From contig OZ251571.1 in NCBI GenBank assembly GCA_965243565.1, positions 186,001 to 250,000 on the forward strand: DNA of 64,000 nt. The letters are read 5' to 3'. This DNA comes from CBDEVH01 sp965243565. Lineage in GTDB: Bacteria > Pseudomonadota > Gammaproteobacteria > Tethybacterales > Persebacteraceae. Position numbers and translations under genes: made by a program. The notes below the pieces were generated by a model. The model was not told where the DNA came from. It did not search any database and was given only the letters and a program-made list of their open reading frames with translations. The first letter of the stretch is position 1, and every line of letters starts with the position of its first letter. Below are positions 45,846 through 54,179 of this stretch, in pieces.

Positions 45846-46553
45846 CTATTTACTACCCTGCTGAAAAAACCGCATAATCCATTCAGCACATAGTTTGTTG
45901 TCGGTTGGTTTGTCGGTATTATCCAGTGCAATTTTCATTGCTTCTTGGCTAATATCGTTCTGTCGGTACGGCATTAATATCTTCATAAACGCGCCTTCAA
46001 ACTCAGGGTGTCCTTGAATACAAAAAACATGATTCTCAATAAAAAATGCCCCATTTTTACAATGTGTATTTCCAGCGATACGTTGGGCTTTGGGCGGTAG
46101 TGTTAGCACTTGATCTTGAAACATCGATAACAATCGCAGATTTTCTGAAGCATTGTGCATCCACGGTGCTGGCTGTGTGATAGCCCATTGTTGTAGGCTA
46201 GTGCCCCAGCCATTCGGTGATTTTTCAACACGACCTCCCAATGCTTGTGCCACTGCTTGATGCCCAAAACAAATACCAACCACTGGTTTTTTAGCGTCAT
46301 ATAATTGTCGGATAAAACCAAGCAAAGGCTCTATCCATGGGAGATCATCATAAATACCGTGGCGACTGCCGGTAACAAGGTAGCCATCGCAATCATCAAT
46401 AGAATCAGGCAGCTGTTGGCAGCGTATGTCGTACACCTTAAAGTTAAACCCCATGTCTTTTAAAAAATATATAAACATATCGGCGTAACAACCGTAATTT
46501 GGTTGTAGTTCTTCGCGTAAATCGTCTGCTTGTAAAATTCCAATGGTCAGCAT
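45846..46553 (-). CDS. class I glutamine amidotransferase-like protein
   Basis: The protein (235 residues from the ATG at 46553) has the class I triad: Cys in VVGICFGHQAVA, then His and Glu in QGHPEFE. The open frame extends to 46664, inside murJ, but family sequence begins at MLTIGILQADD. Such stand-alone GMP-synthase-like domains act on glutamine or gamma-glutamyl compounds; the acceptor is unknown. It lies 59 nt downstream of murJ on the same strand. Confidence 0.82.
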   Translation of the reverse strand: MLTIGILQADDLREELQPNYGCYADMFIYFLKDMGFNFKVYDIRCQQLPDSIDDCDGYLVTGSRHGIYDDLPWIEPLLGFIRQLYDAKKPVVGICFGHQAVAQALGGRVEKSPNGWGTSLQQWAITQPAPWMHNASENLRLLSMFQDQVLTLPPKAQRIAGNTHCKNGAFFIENHVFCIQGHPEFEGAFMKILMPYRQNDISQEAMKIALDNTDKPTDNKLCAEWIMRFFQQGSK

Positions 46554-46612
46554 AGATGTAAATTGTACAGAAAAATCAACATCGATTGCAATATATCGCC
46601 GATATAGACAAA

Positions 46613-48133
46613 TTAATCTTGTATGCGAAAATCGCGAAGACGTACACCTGCTATATACAAACAACTAAAATAAACCGTCATCGCTGCCAAAACACAAAGA
46701 CTTAAATAACCTACTTTATTCATAACATCGGCTCGCAACCAAAACGCATCGTTGGGGGTAATAAGCAACAACAAAAGACTCATTAATATAGTGGAAAATA
46801 AAACAATCAACGCTGTTTTTTGCCAATGCGGTGGTGTGTAGTACCACCCATAGCGACGCAACAGAATAAACAGCACCAAGGCATTGACAGTAGAGCCAAT
46901 ACCAATAGACAGAGCCAACCCCACATGTCCCATATCAAAAACTCCAAGAAGGATTAGGTTTGAAAATTGAGTAACAAAAAGTGCCAATAAAGCCGTTTTA
47001 ACTGGAACAGCAGCACGTTGTCGAGCAAAAAAAGCAGCGGCCAAAGGGCGTTCTGCGACCAAGCCAAGAATACCAATACTATAAGCCAAAGTCGCTTGCT
47101 TTGTCATAATAACATCGCTTTCGGTAAACGCACCATAGTAAAAAAGAGTGCTAACCAAAGGCAATGCCAAAAGTGCAAGACCCGCCATTGATGGAACTGC
47201 CAAGACAGCAATGGCACGCAAACAGACATCCAATAGGCGGTTAAAGGCAACATTATCTTTTGCTTTAGCCGCGAGTTTGGGCAATACAATGGTTGCCAAT
47301 GTTGCCCCCAACAACCCCGTTGGTAACTCCATTAAACGGTCAGCAAAATAAAGCCATGAAATACTGCCTGCCACCATGGTGGAAGCGATAAATAAGTTAA
47401 TCAATAAGTTAATTTGAGCAGAACCTGCGCCTAAAACACTGTAACCTAATAATTTAATCACCCGTATAACATCAGGTGAGCTGCGAAAAGTCCAACGAAA
47501 ACGAGGAAACAATGAATAATGATACAAAAAATAAACTGTCCATAGCAATTGAATCACCCCTGCTACAAAAACGCCCCATGCCAATGCAAAAATGGGTTGA
47601 TTAAAATAATCAATAAAAAACAACGCTGCAACAATCATGCAAATATTTAAAAATATTGGCATTGCCGCACCAACAAAAAACCGTCCTGCTGTATTTAAAA
47701 TAGCAATCGCAACTGAGGCGAGTGAGATAAATAAAATATAAGGAAAAACAATCTGTAATAGCTGTGCTGCTGTGTCCGCTTTTTCGAGACCGGGGGCGAG
47801 TGCAAAAATAACCCACGGTGCAAAAAGCAAACATAGCGTGCACAAAACCAACAGACCCAACGCCAATAAGCGTGTTACATCACCTGCCAACGTGCGGGCT
47901 TGCTCTGGGTCTTTTTGTAAATTTTCGATATAAACTGGAATAAAAGCCTGTGTGAGAGAACCCTCTGCCGTAAAACGCCGCAGAGTATTGGGAATACGAA
48001 AAGCGGTAAAAAAAGCATCGCTAATTGCCGAAGCACCAAAAACAGAAGCGACGATAATATCGCGAAACAACCCTAAAACACGCGAAATTAAGGTAAATCC
48101 GCTAACAGAAAAAAACGCTTTAATCGTACTCAT
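46613..48133 (-). CDS. murJ: lipid II flippase MurJ
   Basis: The 506-residue polytopic protein begins STIKAFFSVSGFTLISRVLGLFRD, then FGASAISDAFFTAFRIPN and RRFTAEGSLTQAFIPVY, the MurJ family N-terminal signature; about 14 membrane segments follow. It flips undecaprenyl-linked peptidoglycan precursor across the inner membrane. The ATG at 48133 overlaps the rluC stop by 14 nt; an in-frame start at 48157 adds eight residues without family character. Confidence 0.95.
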   Translation of the reverse strand: MSTIKAFFSVSGFTLISRVLGLFRDIIVASVFGASAISDAFFTAFRIPNTLRRFTAEGSLTQAFIPVYIENLQKDPEQARTLAGDVTRLLALGLLVLCTLCLLFAPWVIFALAPGLEKADTAAQLLQIVFPYILFISLASVAIAILNTAGRFFVGAAMPIFLNICMIVAALFFIDYFNQPIFALAWGVFVAGVIQLLWTVYFLYHYSLFPRFRWTFRSSPDVIRVIKLLGYSVLGAGSAQINLLINLFIASTMVAGSISWLYFADRLMELPTGLLGATLATIVLPKLAAKAKDNVAFNRLLDVCLRAIAVLAVPSMAGLALLALPLVSTLFYYGAFTESDVIMTKQATLAYSIGILGLVAERPLAAAFFARQRAAVPVKTALLALFVTQFSNLILLGVFDMGHVGLALSIGIGSTVNALVLFILLRRYGWYYTPPHWQKTALIVLFSTILMSLLLLLITPNDAFWLRADVMNKVGYLSLCVLAAMTVYFSCLYIAGVRLRDFRIQD

Positions 48134-49058
48134 GTTGTTGCCATTGTGCCGCCGCATTAAAAAGTAAAGGCACGGGTGATTCGATGCTGATTATTTTGTT
48201 TAAATGAGGATGATTAAAAGACAAAGACTGCGCATGCAAAAACAAACGCGCAAAACCCGCACGGGTATATTGACGATTAATTTCAAAATCCCCGTATTTA
48301 TCATCGCCAACAATAGGCATCTGATGATGGGCAAAATGCACGCGTAATTGATGCATACGCCCTGTAATAATATTGGCAGAAACCAATGCCGTTTGAGAAA
48401 ACTGCTCTATTAAACGAACACGTGTTTGTGATGGCTTACCATCATCCGCAACAATAGATCGGCGACTGCCATCACGGGAACGGATAATTTGTAGAGGTAG
48501 GTCAATTAGCTTGGTAGCTGGATTCCATTGTCCTTGCACCAAGGCGACGTACTCTTTTTTAACCTCTCTATCTCGCCATTGCTCTTGCACTTTCCTTAAT
48601 GCCGACCGTTTTTTTGATAGCAATAAAACGCCCGAAGTACCTTTGTCCAAACGATGAATTAACTCAATATCGTTATAATCATTGCGCAAACGTTCGATAA
48701 TACCATGGTCAACCCCGCTACCCCCATGCACCGCAATATTGGCTGGTTTGTCGATGGCAAGCAAATAATTATCTTCGTGCAGTATTGGCAGTTGTATTGA
48801 TTTGGCAGGACGACTGACTTTTTCAACATGATTATCATTGGGTAAAACGTAAAAATCAACCGCATCATCTAATTGCAATCGATAAGACGGCTCACACCGT
48901 TTATTATTAACACAAACTTTGCGTTTTCGTAGCAATTGATAAATATGAGCGCGTGGCACGTTATTCCACCGCTTCATTAAATAGTTATCGACTCGTAATC
49001 CTTCGTGTGATGCGGTAATAACATCGCGTTGATGTTGCTGGTGAAAAATGTTCTCCAT
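48120..49058 (-). CDS. rluC: 23S rRNA pseudouridine synthase, RluC/RluD family
   Basis: The 312-residue protein has an N-terminal S4 RNA-binding domain (VPRAHIYQLLRKRKVCVNNKR) and the catalytic motif ELIHRLDKGTSGVLLLSK, where the Asp attacks the uridine. The later GRMHQLRVHFAH is the third family motif. The length and QLLRKRKV type S4 domain favour RluC (positions 955, 2504, 2580 in E. coli numbering) over RluD. It is translationally linked to murJ. Confidence 0.9.
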   Translation of the reverse strand: MENIFHQQHQRDVITASHEGLRVDNYLMKRWNNVPRAHIYQLLRKRKVCVNNKRCEPSYRLQLDDAVDFYVLPNDNHVEKVSRPAKSIQLPILHEDNYLLAIDKPANIAVHGGSGVDHGIIERLRNDYNDIELIHRLDKGTSGVLLLSKKRSALRKVQEQWRDREVKKEYVALVQGQWNPATKLIDLPLQIIRSRDGSRRSIVADDGKPSQTRVRLIEQFSQTALVSANIITGRMHQLRVHFAHHQMPIVGDDKYGDFEINRQYTRAGFARLFLHAQSLSFNHPHLNKIISIESPVPLLFNAAAQWQQHEYD

Positions 49059-49084
49059 TAATAAAAAATGTTAAAAAGAAAGAT

Positions 49085-49465
49085 TTAAACTGAAAAAGAA
49101 GAACCGCAGCCGCACGTTGAGGCGACATTGGGATTGCGAATAACAAACTGTGAGCCAGAAACGCCCTCGCGAAAATCAATTTCGGCACCAGATAGATATT
49201 GCAAACTCATGGGATCGATAAGAACCATTACTCCCAGTTTATTTAGAACGGTATCATCATCGGCTTTTTCTTCGTCAAAAGTAAAACCGTACTGAAAACC
49301 AGAACAACCGCCACCCGAGATAAACACGCGTAACATTAGGTTATCGTTACCCTCTTCGGTAATTAAATCCCGAACCCGTAATGCCGCTGCATCGGTAAAA
49401 AGGACGTCCTCATCAGCGATTGCGATTTCGGCGATACTGCTTATACTTTCAGAAGTGATGCTCAT
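49085..49465 (-). CDS. erpA: iron-sulfur cluster insertion protein ErpA (A-type carrier)
   Basis: The 126-residue protein has the A-type carrier cysteines in GGGCSGFQYGF and TCGCGSSFSV, and SLQYLSGAEIDF between them. It hands Fe-S clusters to apoproteins; XdhA is one protein in this window that needs such clusters. The N-terminal 18 residues before DVLFTDAAALRV are extra. ErpA rather than IscA is chosen because isc genes are absent nearby and FQYGFTF is the ErpA form. It marks the chromosomal side of the second restriction-modification island. Confidence 0.9.
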   Translation of the reverse strand: MSITSESISSIAEIAIADEDVLFTDAAALRVRDLITEEGNDNLMLRVFISGGGCSGFQYGFTFDEEKADDDTVLNKLGVMVLIDPMSLQYLSGAEIDFREGVSGSQFVIRNPNVASTCGCGSSFSV

Positions 49466-49517
49466 AATTATTTATATAAAATACCATTAATAGTTTTAAG
49501 TTTTAGTATTATATCTT

Positions 49518-49540
49518 ATATAGCCGTATATAGGCTATAT
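49518..49540. promoter_or_regulatory. 8-bp inverted repeat upstream of erpA
   Basis: ATATAGCC (49518-49525) and GGCTATAT (49533-49540) are perfect inverted repeats with a 7-nt spacer, located about 53 nt before the erpA start in the divergent region. It could be an operator for erpA or for the plus-strand small ORF. It does not resemble the IscR type 2 motif. Confidence 0.3.
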
Positions 49541-49611
49541 TTCTCTGTATAAGATGGTGAATGAAGCATTGTTAAAGCAAAATCAAATAAAGACATCCAA
49601 AGGAAAAACGC

Positions 49612-49860
49612 ATGGACGGCATCAGCCTAACACCAGAACAGGAAAAACTCAAAGCCTTAAAAGAAATACTCCCCGAAGTATGCGGTGAAAAATCCGAAAC
49701 CTTTAAATCAGGCTATAAAACCATTGCAGAAATCGACAATCCTAAAATAAATTGTATTTATTGCTACAAATGTGCTTGCTTATTGTGCTGTTTGATAAAA
49801 AGCACAATAAAGTATAATTTCACAGTGATATTTAAAGCAATGCCTTATAAAAATGATTGA
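49612..49860 (+). CDS. small ORF, possible remnant of a methyltransferase gene 5' end
   Basis: The ORF has 82 codons with a good ribosome site (AAAGGA, ending about 8 nt before the ATG). The first 26 residues (MDGISLTPEQEKLKALKEI, then LPEV) resemble, from memory, the start of type III Mod methyltransferases, while the rest is Cys- and Lys-rich and unlike any family I know. It overlaps the start of the next gene by 8 nt, and its second half covers the promoter and inverted repeat of that gene. It may be a gene fragment or not translated. Confidence 0.3.
   Translation: MDGISLTPEQEKLKALKEILPEVCGEKSETFKSGYKTIAEIDNPKINCIYCYKCACLLCCLIKSTIKYNFTVIFKAMPYKND
49780..49818 (+). promoter_or_regulatory. 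promoter with overlapping inverted repeat ahead of the SPPY methyltransferase
   Basis: TTATTGTGCT (49780-49789) and AGCACAATAA (49801-49810) are perfect 10-bp inverted repeats with an 11-nt spacer. The spacer holds a TTGATA-like -35 (49792-49797), and a perfect TATAAT follows at 49813-49818, spacing 15 (or 16 if TTTGAT is used). A transcription start near 49825 would give a 28-nt leader to the ATG at 49853. A dimeric regulator bound here would block the -35. Confidence 0.55.
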
Positions 49861-51430
49861 GCTATTAACAATAAAAGAAGCCAGCTTGTGGGCAAGTAAT
49901 TATTTGAAAAAAAATGTTACAAATTCAAACATATCCTATCTTATTCAATACGGCAAGATAAAAAAATATGGCGAAAATGGCACAGTCAGCATAAACAAAG
50001 GTGATTTAATTATCTATTACAAAAGATTTAACAGTTTACGTGAAACGAATTGGCGTGAAACACTAGGAAAAGATTTAAATTGGGACTTATCATTCGATTA
50101 TTTAAAAGAAAGTGATACCACAAAACACATACATAGATTGCACCCTTATAAAGGGAAATTTATCCCCCAATTAGTAGAATATTTTATTGATAATCATACT
50201 GATCAATTTAAGCAAGAGGTTTGTTTTAAAAAAGGAGATATTATTCTTGACCCTTTTGCAGGAAGTGGTACCACAATGGTACAAGCCAATGAACTCGGCA
50301 TACATGCCATAGGAATTGATATTTCCGCATTCAATGCTTTGCTTGCCAATGTAAAGATTAGTAAAATTGATTTACAAGAATTAGATAATAAAATAAAAAA
50401 AATAACATTTGCATTAAAGAATTTTATTTCAAGTCAAAATAATCATAGATTTGAAAATGACTTACTTGAAGAATTAAATATTTTTAATAAAAAATATTTT
50501 CCTTCTCCTGAATTTAAAATAAAGATTCAGCAAAAAACTATAATTGAACAAGAATATGCACCAAAAAAAGAAAAAGATTTTATTGATATATTTGATAATC
50601 TACAAAAAAAATATAACTTAAAAATAAAACAAGATAAATCGTATACTTTTCTTGAAAAATGGTATCTTGAACCTATAAAAAAGGAAATTGATTTTATTTT
50701 TGAACAATTAAAGCAAATCAAAGACCCTATTATTAATGAAGTGCTCACTATAATCATAAGCCGAACCATTAGATCTTGCAGGGCAACGACACATGCCGAT
50801 TTAGCTACATTAAAAGAACCAATTGCTAAAACTTATTATTGCAGTAAACACGGAAAAATTTGTAAACCTTTATTTTCTATACTCTCTTGGTGGGAAAGAT
50901 ACAGTAAAGATACGATAAAGCGTCTACAAGAATTTAATACACTAAGAACACCAACATATCAGTATTGTTTACAGGGGGATGCCAGAAACATCAATATCTT
51001 TTCTAAACTAACGGAAAAGAATTTAGCACTGGGGGAAATTGCAAAAAAACAAAAAATAAAAGGGATTTTCTCTAGCCCACCGTACGTAGGATTAATTGAT
51101 TATCACGAACAACACGCCTATGCTTATGATTTATTTGGCTTTAAGCGAAATGATGACTTAGAAATAGGACCACTTTATAAAGGACAAGGACGGGAAGCAC
51201 GTGCCTCTTATATTGATAGTATTGCACAAGTATTAAATAACGCTAAACAATATCTACAAAAAGAGTATGACATCTTTCTAGTGGCAAATGATAAATACAA
51301 TATGTATCCCCTAATTGCCGAAAAATCAAATATGGTCATTGTCAATCAATATAAACGCCCCGTATTAAATAGAACAGAAAAAGATAAATCAGCGTATGCT
51401 GAAATAATATTTCACTTAAAAGAAAAATAA
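49853..51430 (+). CDS. type II DNA methyltransferase, SPPY class, with N-terminal helix-turn-helix-like segment
   Basis: The 525-residue protein opens with about 60 residues that look like an excisionase/MerR-type DNA-binding fold (LLTIKEASLWASNYL, then VTNSNISYLIQYGKIKKYG). The methyltransferase part has the cofactor motif DPFAGSGTTMVQANELG near residue 138, a long insertion of about 200 Lys-rich residues, and the catalytic SSPPY near residue 405. SPPY with this motif order points to N4-cytosine methylation of the beta class. It lies 16 nt before a TdeIII-family endonuclease. The DNA is distinctly AT-rich compared with the genes around it. Confidence 0.85.
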   Translation: MIELLTIKEASLWASNYLKKNVTNSNISYLIQYGKIKKYGENGTVSINKGDLIIYYKRFNSLRETNWRETLGKDLNWDLSFDYLKESDTTKHIHRLHPYKGKFIPQLVEYFIDNHTDQFKQEVCFKKGDIILDPFAGSGTTMVQANELGIHAIGIDISAFNALLANVKISKIDLQELDNKIKKITFALKNFISSQNNHRFENDLLEELNIFNKKYFPSPEFKIKIQQKTIIEQEYAPKKEKDFIDIFDNLQKKYNLKIKQDKSYTFLEKWYLEPIKKEIDFIFEQLKQIKDPIINEVLTIIISRTIRSCRATTHADLATLKEPIAKTYYCSKHGKICKPLFSILSWWERYSKDTIKRLQEFNTLRTPTYQYCLQGDARNINIFSKLTEKNLALGEIAKKQKIKGIFSSPPYVGLIDYHEQHAYAYDLFGFKRNDDLEIGPLYKGQGREARASYIDSIAQVLNNAKQYLQKEYDIFLVANDKYNMYPLIAEKSNMVIVNQYKRPVLNRTEKDKSAYAEIIFHLKEK

Positions 51431-51446
51431 ATAATATGGAGAGAAT

Positions 51447-52226
51447 ATGCCATTAACCAAAAAACAAAAACAATCCGTTGAAAATACGATTAAAGAGAGT
51501 TTGCGTAAAAAACTTGCAACGCATAATCCTGAACCCGCAGTGATGCCATTCCACGCACGGTTATTGGGAAAGGATAGATTGGCTCTTTATTCATTTATTC
51601 ACTCACTTAATACAAATTTTGGCACCACAATATTTGAACCAGTCACTGTTTCTTTAGCATCTAGAAAATTTAAAGTGGCTAAACATCAAGCAAAATCAGG
51701 CACAAAAATAAGTGCAAAAGCTCAATCTGAAATACAAAAAATTATAGATAATTTATCTGCGGCTACTCAGCAACCCAATAAACAAAAAGAAATTGAAATA
51801 ATCCGTAAAGTATGCCAAAAAGGAACAATCCGCACAATAAAACCCACTCGGGTAGATGTTTATCTTGAAGATAACAATGCTGAAATATATTTAATTGATA
51901 TTAAAACAGCAAAGCCTAATAAAGGGGGTTTTAAAGAATTTAAAAGAACACTTTTAGAATGGACAGCAACCGTATTATTTGACAATCCAGAAGCAAAAAT
52001 AAATACGCTAATTGCCATACCATATAATCCATACGCTCCAAAGCCCTATAGTCGATGGACAATGGCAGGGATGCTTGATTTAAATCAAGAATTAAAAGTG
52101 GCAGAAGAATTTTGGGATTTTCTTGGTGGAAAAAATACTTATGAAGATTTACTATGTTGTTTTGAAAATGTGGGTATTGAGATAAAAGATGAACTAGATA
52201 ACTATTTCAAAACATTTAATACATAA
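51447..52226 (+). CDS. TdeIII-family type II restriction endonuclease
   Basis: The 259-residue protein matches the RE_TdeIII family along its length: MPFHARLLGKDRLALYSFIHS, SLNTNFGTTIFEPV, then IDIKTAKPNKGGF, IPYNPYAPKPYSRWTM and EEFWDFLGG. The DIK in LIDIKTAKPN together with upstream acidic residues should form a PD-(D/E)XK metal site. TdeIII itself cuts GGNCC, so that is the likely site here, but family members can differ. GGAGAG precedes the ATG. With the preceding methyltransferase it forms a complete type II system. Confidence 0.87.
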   Translation: MPLTKKQKQSVENTIKESLRKKLATHNPEPAVMPFHARLLGKDRLALYSFIHSLNTNFGTTIFEPVTVSLASRKFKVAKHQAKSGTKISAKAQSEIQKIIDNLSAATQQPNKQKEIEIIRKVCQKGTIRTIKPTRVDVYLEDNNAEIYLIDIKTAKPNKGGFKEFKRTLLEWTATVLFDNPEAKINTLIAIPYNPYAPKPYSRWTMAGMLDLNQELKVAEEFWDFLGGKNTYEDLLCCFENVGIEIKDELDNYFKTFNT

Positions 52227-52315
52227 TATTCAAAGGCAATGACCAATTAAAAACCAATGTTGTTTTACAAATGAAAGCCGCCAACATAGAATTTAAAACG
52301 ATATGACAAATAGTT

Positions 52316-52794
52316 ATGGAAAATAAAGGCGAAATAGTTTTATATCAAGCAGAAAACGGAGAAACAAAACTTGAGGTAAATATTCAAGATGAAACCGTGT
52401 GGCTAAGCCAAGCACAGATGGGATTGCTGTTTTGGAAGGTCAAGGAATACCATCACAGAACATATTAAAAATGTTTTTACAGAGGGTGAATTAGATGAGG
52501 AAGTGGTATGTCGGAATTTCCGACATTCCACACGGTACTATTGCTTGATAAAACGCAACAAACCGAAGTTAAATACTTCAGCCTTGATGTGATTATTTCT
52601 GTAGGATACAGAGTTAAATCGCAACAAGGTCCCCAATTTCGTATTTGGGCGACAAAACGGCTGAAAGAACATATTATCAAAGGCTTTACCTTAAATGATG
52701 ATAGGTTTAAATCAGGTAATTCAATGAACTACAAGAACGCATTCGCGATATACGCTTATCGGAACGGTCTTTTTACCAAAAACTTAAAGAGTAG
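52316..52794 (+). pseudogene. rhuM-like gene, broken by several frameshifts
   Basis: From the ATG at 52316 the frame reads MENKGEIVLYQ, later DETVWLSQAQMGLLF, then breaks at an extra T near 52432. The next frame reads NTITEHIKNVFTEGELDEE up to about 52540. A third reads KYFSLDVIISVGYRVKSQ and FRIWATKRLKEHIIKGFTLN, and a fourth NELQERIRDIRLSERSFYQK to the TAG at 52794. Together these give the N-terminal and middle parts of the RhuM (virulence RhuM) family; the C-terminal part is missing. At least three indels make it non-functional. Confidence 0.8.
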
Positions 52795-52914
52795 AGGCTT
52801 CTTTATAGTGAGTGTTAATCGTTGGCTTCCATTAGAGATTTTTACCAACAAAAAAATATAGAGATAGAGCAACAAACACGCATGTATAAGCATGTTAAAA
52901 TACTTGCTTGAAAT
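52795..52914 (+). other. degenerate coding remnant before tRNA-Thr
   Basis: One frame gives SIRDFYQQKNIEIEQQTRM and then MYKHVKILA up to a TGA at 52909-52911, without a start codon. It looks like the tail of some protein but I cannot name it. It may be the cut end of a gene lost together with the 3' end of rhuM. Confidence 0.25.
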
Positions 52915-52986
52915 GCTGTTGTAGCTCAGGGGTAGAGCAACTGATTCGTAATCAGTAGGCCGGAGGTTCAATTCCTCTCAACAGCA
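52915..52986 (+). tRNA. tRNA-Thr (anticodon CGT)
   Basis: The acceptor arms GCTGTTG (52915-52921) and CAACAGC (52979-52985) pair fully. The D arm is GCTC/GAGC, the anticodon stem ACTGA/TCAGT with loop TTCGTAA (anticodon CGT at 52947-52949), and the T arm GGAGG, TTCAATT, CCTCT. The discriminator is A. Only CC of the CCA end is encoded (followed by G). CGT reads the ACG threonine codon. Confidence 0.95.
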
Positions 52987-53009
52987 CCGTTTTTGATTGG
53001 GAGATGGGC

Positions 53010-54158
53010 ATGAATAAAGTGCAAGATAGGTGGATAGAGCAACGACGGGATTTTCATCGTTATCCAGAATTGGGTTTTAACGAAGAATGCACCAAAAAAA
53101 AGGTGGCGTCAATATTACAGTCTTTTAATATTGAGGTGTATGAGGGTGTTGGTGTGGTTGGTGTGCTTGATGCTGGTAATGCAAATAAAACCATTGCGTT
53201 GCGTGCCGATATGGATGCACTGCCAATAACCGAAATCAGCACACATGATTATGTTTCACAAAATGCGGGTGTTATGCATGCGTGCGGGCATGATGGGCAT
53301 ATGACGATGTTATTAGCGGCAGCCGAAAGACTGGCAATACAACAAATTTTTGATGGGCGGGTGGTGTTGATTTTTCAGCCGAATGAAGAGCATGGTTTGG
53401 GTGCAAGGGCAATGTTAGATGAGGGTTTGCTGACGCAGTTTTCTATTGATGAAGTGTATGCGATTCACAATCTACCCGGTGCACCGTTGGGGCAAGTTTC
53501 GACTCGTGTCGGGCAAATTTGTGCGAGTGAGAGTCTTTTTGAAATCGATATTGTTGGGCAGGGTGGTCATGCTTCTATGCCACATGTGGGCGTGGATGCG
53601 ATTACAGTTGCTGCCCAAATGGTGCAAGCGTTACAGACTATTGTGTCGCGTAAACTACCGCCGAGTGCGGGTTCAGTGGTTTCTGTAACCGAAATCATCA
53701 CCGATGGGCAGCGCAATGTGCTGCCCGGTAATGCTTTGCTAAAAGGCGATGTGCGTGCACGTCTGCCAGAGCATCGTTTGTTAATTGAAAAATACATGCG
53801 ACAAATTGTTGATGGTGTGGCAATGGCACATAATGTCCAAGTTACGATGCAATTTAATACCGAATTTATTGAAACAATTAACGCTCAAATACCGACCGAA
53901 GCGGTTATTCGTGCTTCGCAACAGGCGGGTTTATCAACCATTGCGAATCGGGATCCGATGAGTTTTTCAGAAGATTTTGCCCATTTTTCGGCGGCAGTGC
54001 CGGGTTGTTTGTTTTTATTGGGCAATGGCGAATACGGGGTAAATGGGCAGCCTTTGCATGCGGCAGATTATGATTTTAATGATGATTTAATAGCCATCGG
54101 TGCGAATTTATGGACAGTATTGGTGCAAGATCGTTTGCCGTGTGTTGGTAGCCGTTAA
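53010..54158 (+). CDS. M20D family amidohydrolase (hippurate/N-acyl-amino-acid hydrolase type)
   Basis: The 382-residue protein has the M20D pattern RRDFHRYPELGFNE at the start, RADMDALPI, then the metal-binding MHACGHDGHM and PNEEHGLGARAML, and a central dimerisation domain. Such enzymes remove acyl groups from amino acids or related amides. Of two close ATGs (53004 and 53010), the second is preferred: GGGAG at 52999-53003 abuts the first but is 6 nt from the second. The gene follows tRNA-Thr closely. It is convergent with the M24 gene. Confidence 0.88.
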   Translation: MNKVQDRWIEQRRDFHRYPELGFNEECTKKKVASILQSFNIEVYEGVGVVGVLDAGNANKTIALRADMDALPITEISTHDYVSQNAGVMHACGHDGHMTMLLAAAERLAIQQIFDGRVVLIFQPNEEHGLGARAMLDEGLLTQFSIDEVYAIHNLPGAPLGQVSTRVGQICASESLFEIDIVGQGGHASMPHVGVDAITVAAQMVQALQTIVSRKLPPSAGSVVSVTEIITDGQRNVLPGNALLKGDVRARLPEHRLLIEKYMRQIVDGVAMAHNVQVTMQFNTEFIETINAQIPTEAVIRASQQAGLSTIANRDPMSFSEDFAHFSAAVPGCLFLLGNGEYGVNGQPLHAADYDFNDDLIAIGANLWTVLVQDRLPCVGSR

Positions 54159-54164
54159 GAGTGT

Positions 54165-54177
54165 CAAGAGTGTCTTG
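54165..54177. terminator. weak hairpin between convergent amidohydrolase and M24 genes
   Basis: CAAGA, loop GTG, TCTTG makes a five-pair stem followed by ATTTAAA. A 9-bp direct repeat (AAGAGTGTC twice, 54157-54174) overlaps it. It lies in the 21-nt gap where a terminator would be expected, but the stem is short. Confidence 0.25.
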
Positions 54178-54179
54178 AT

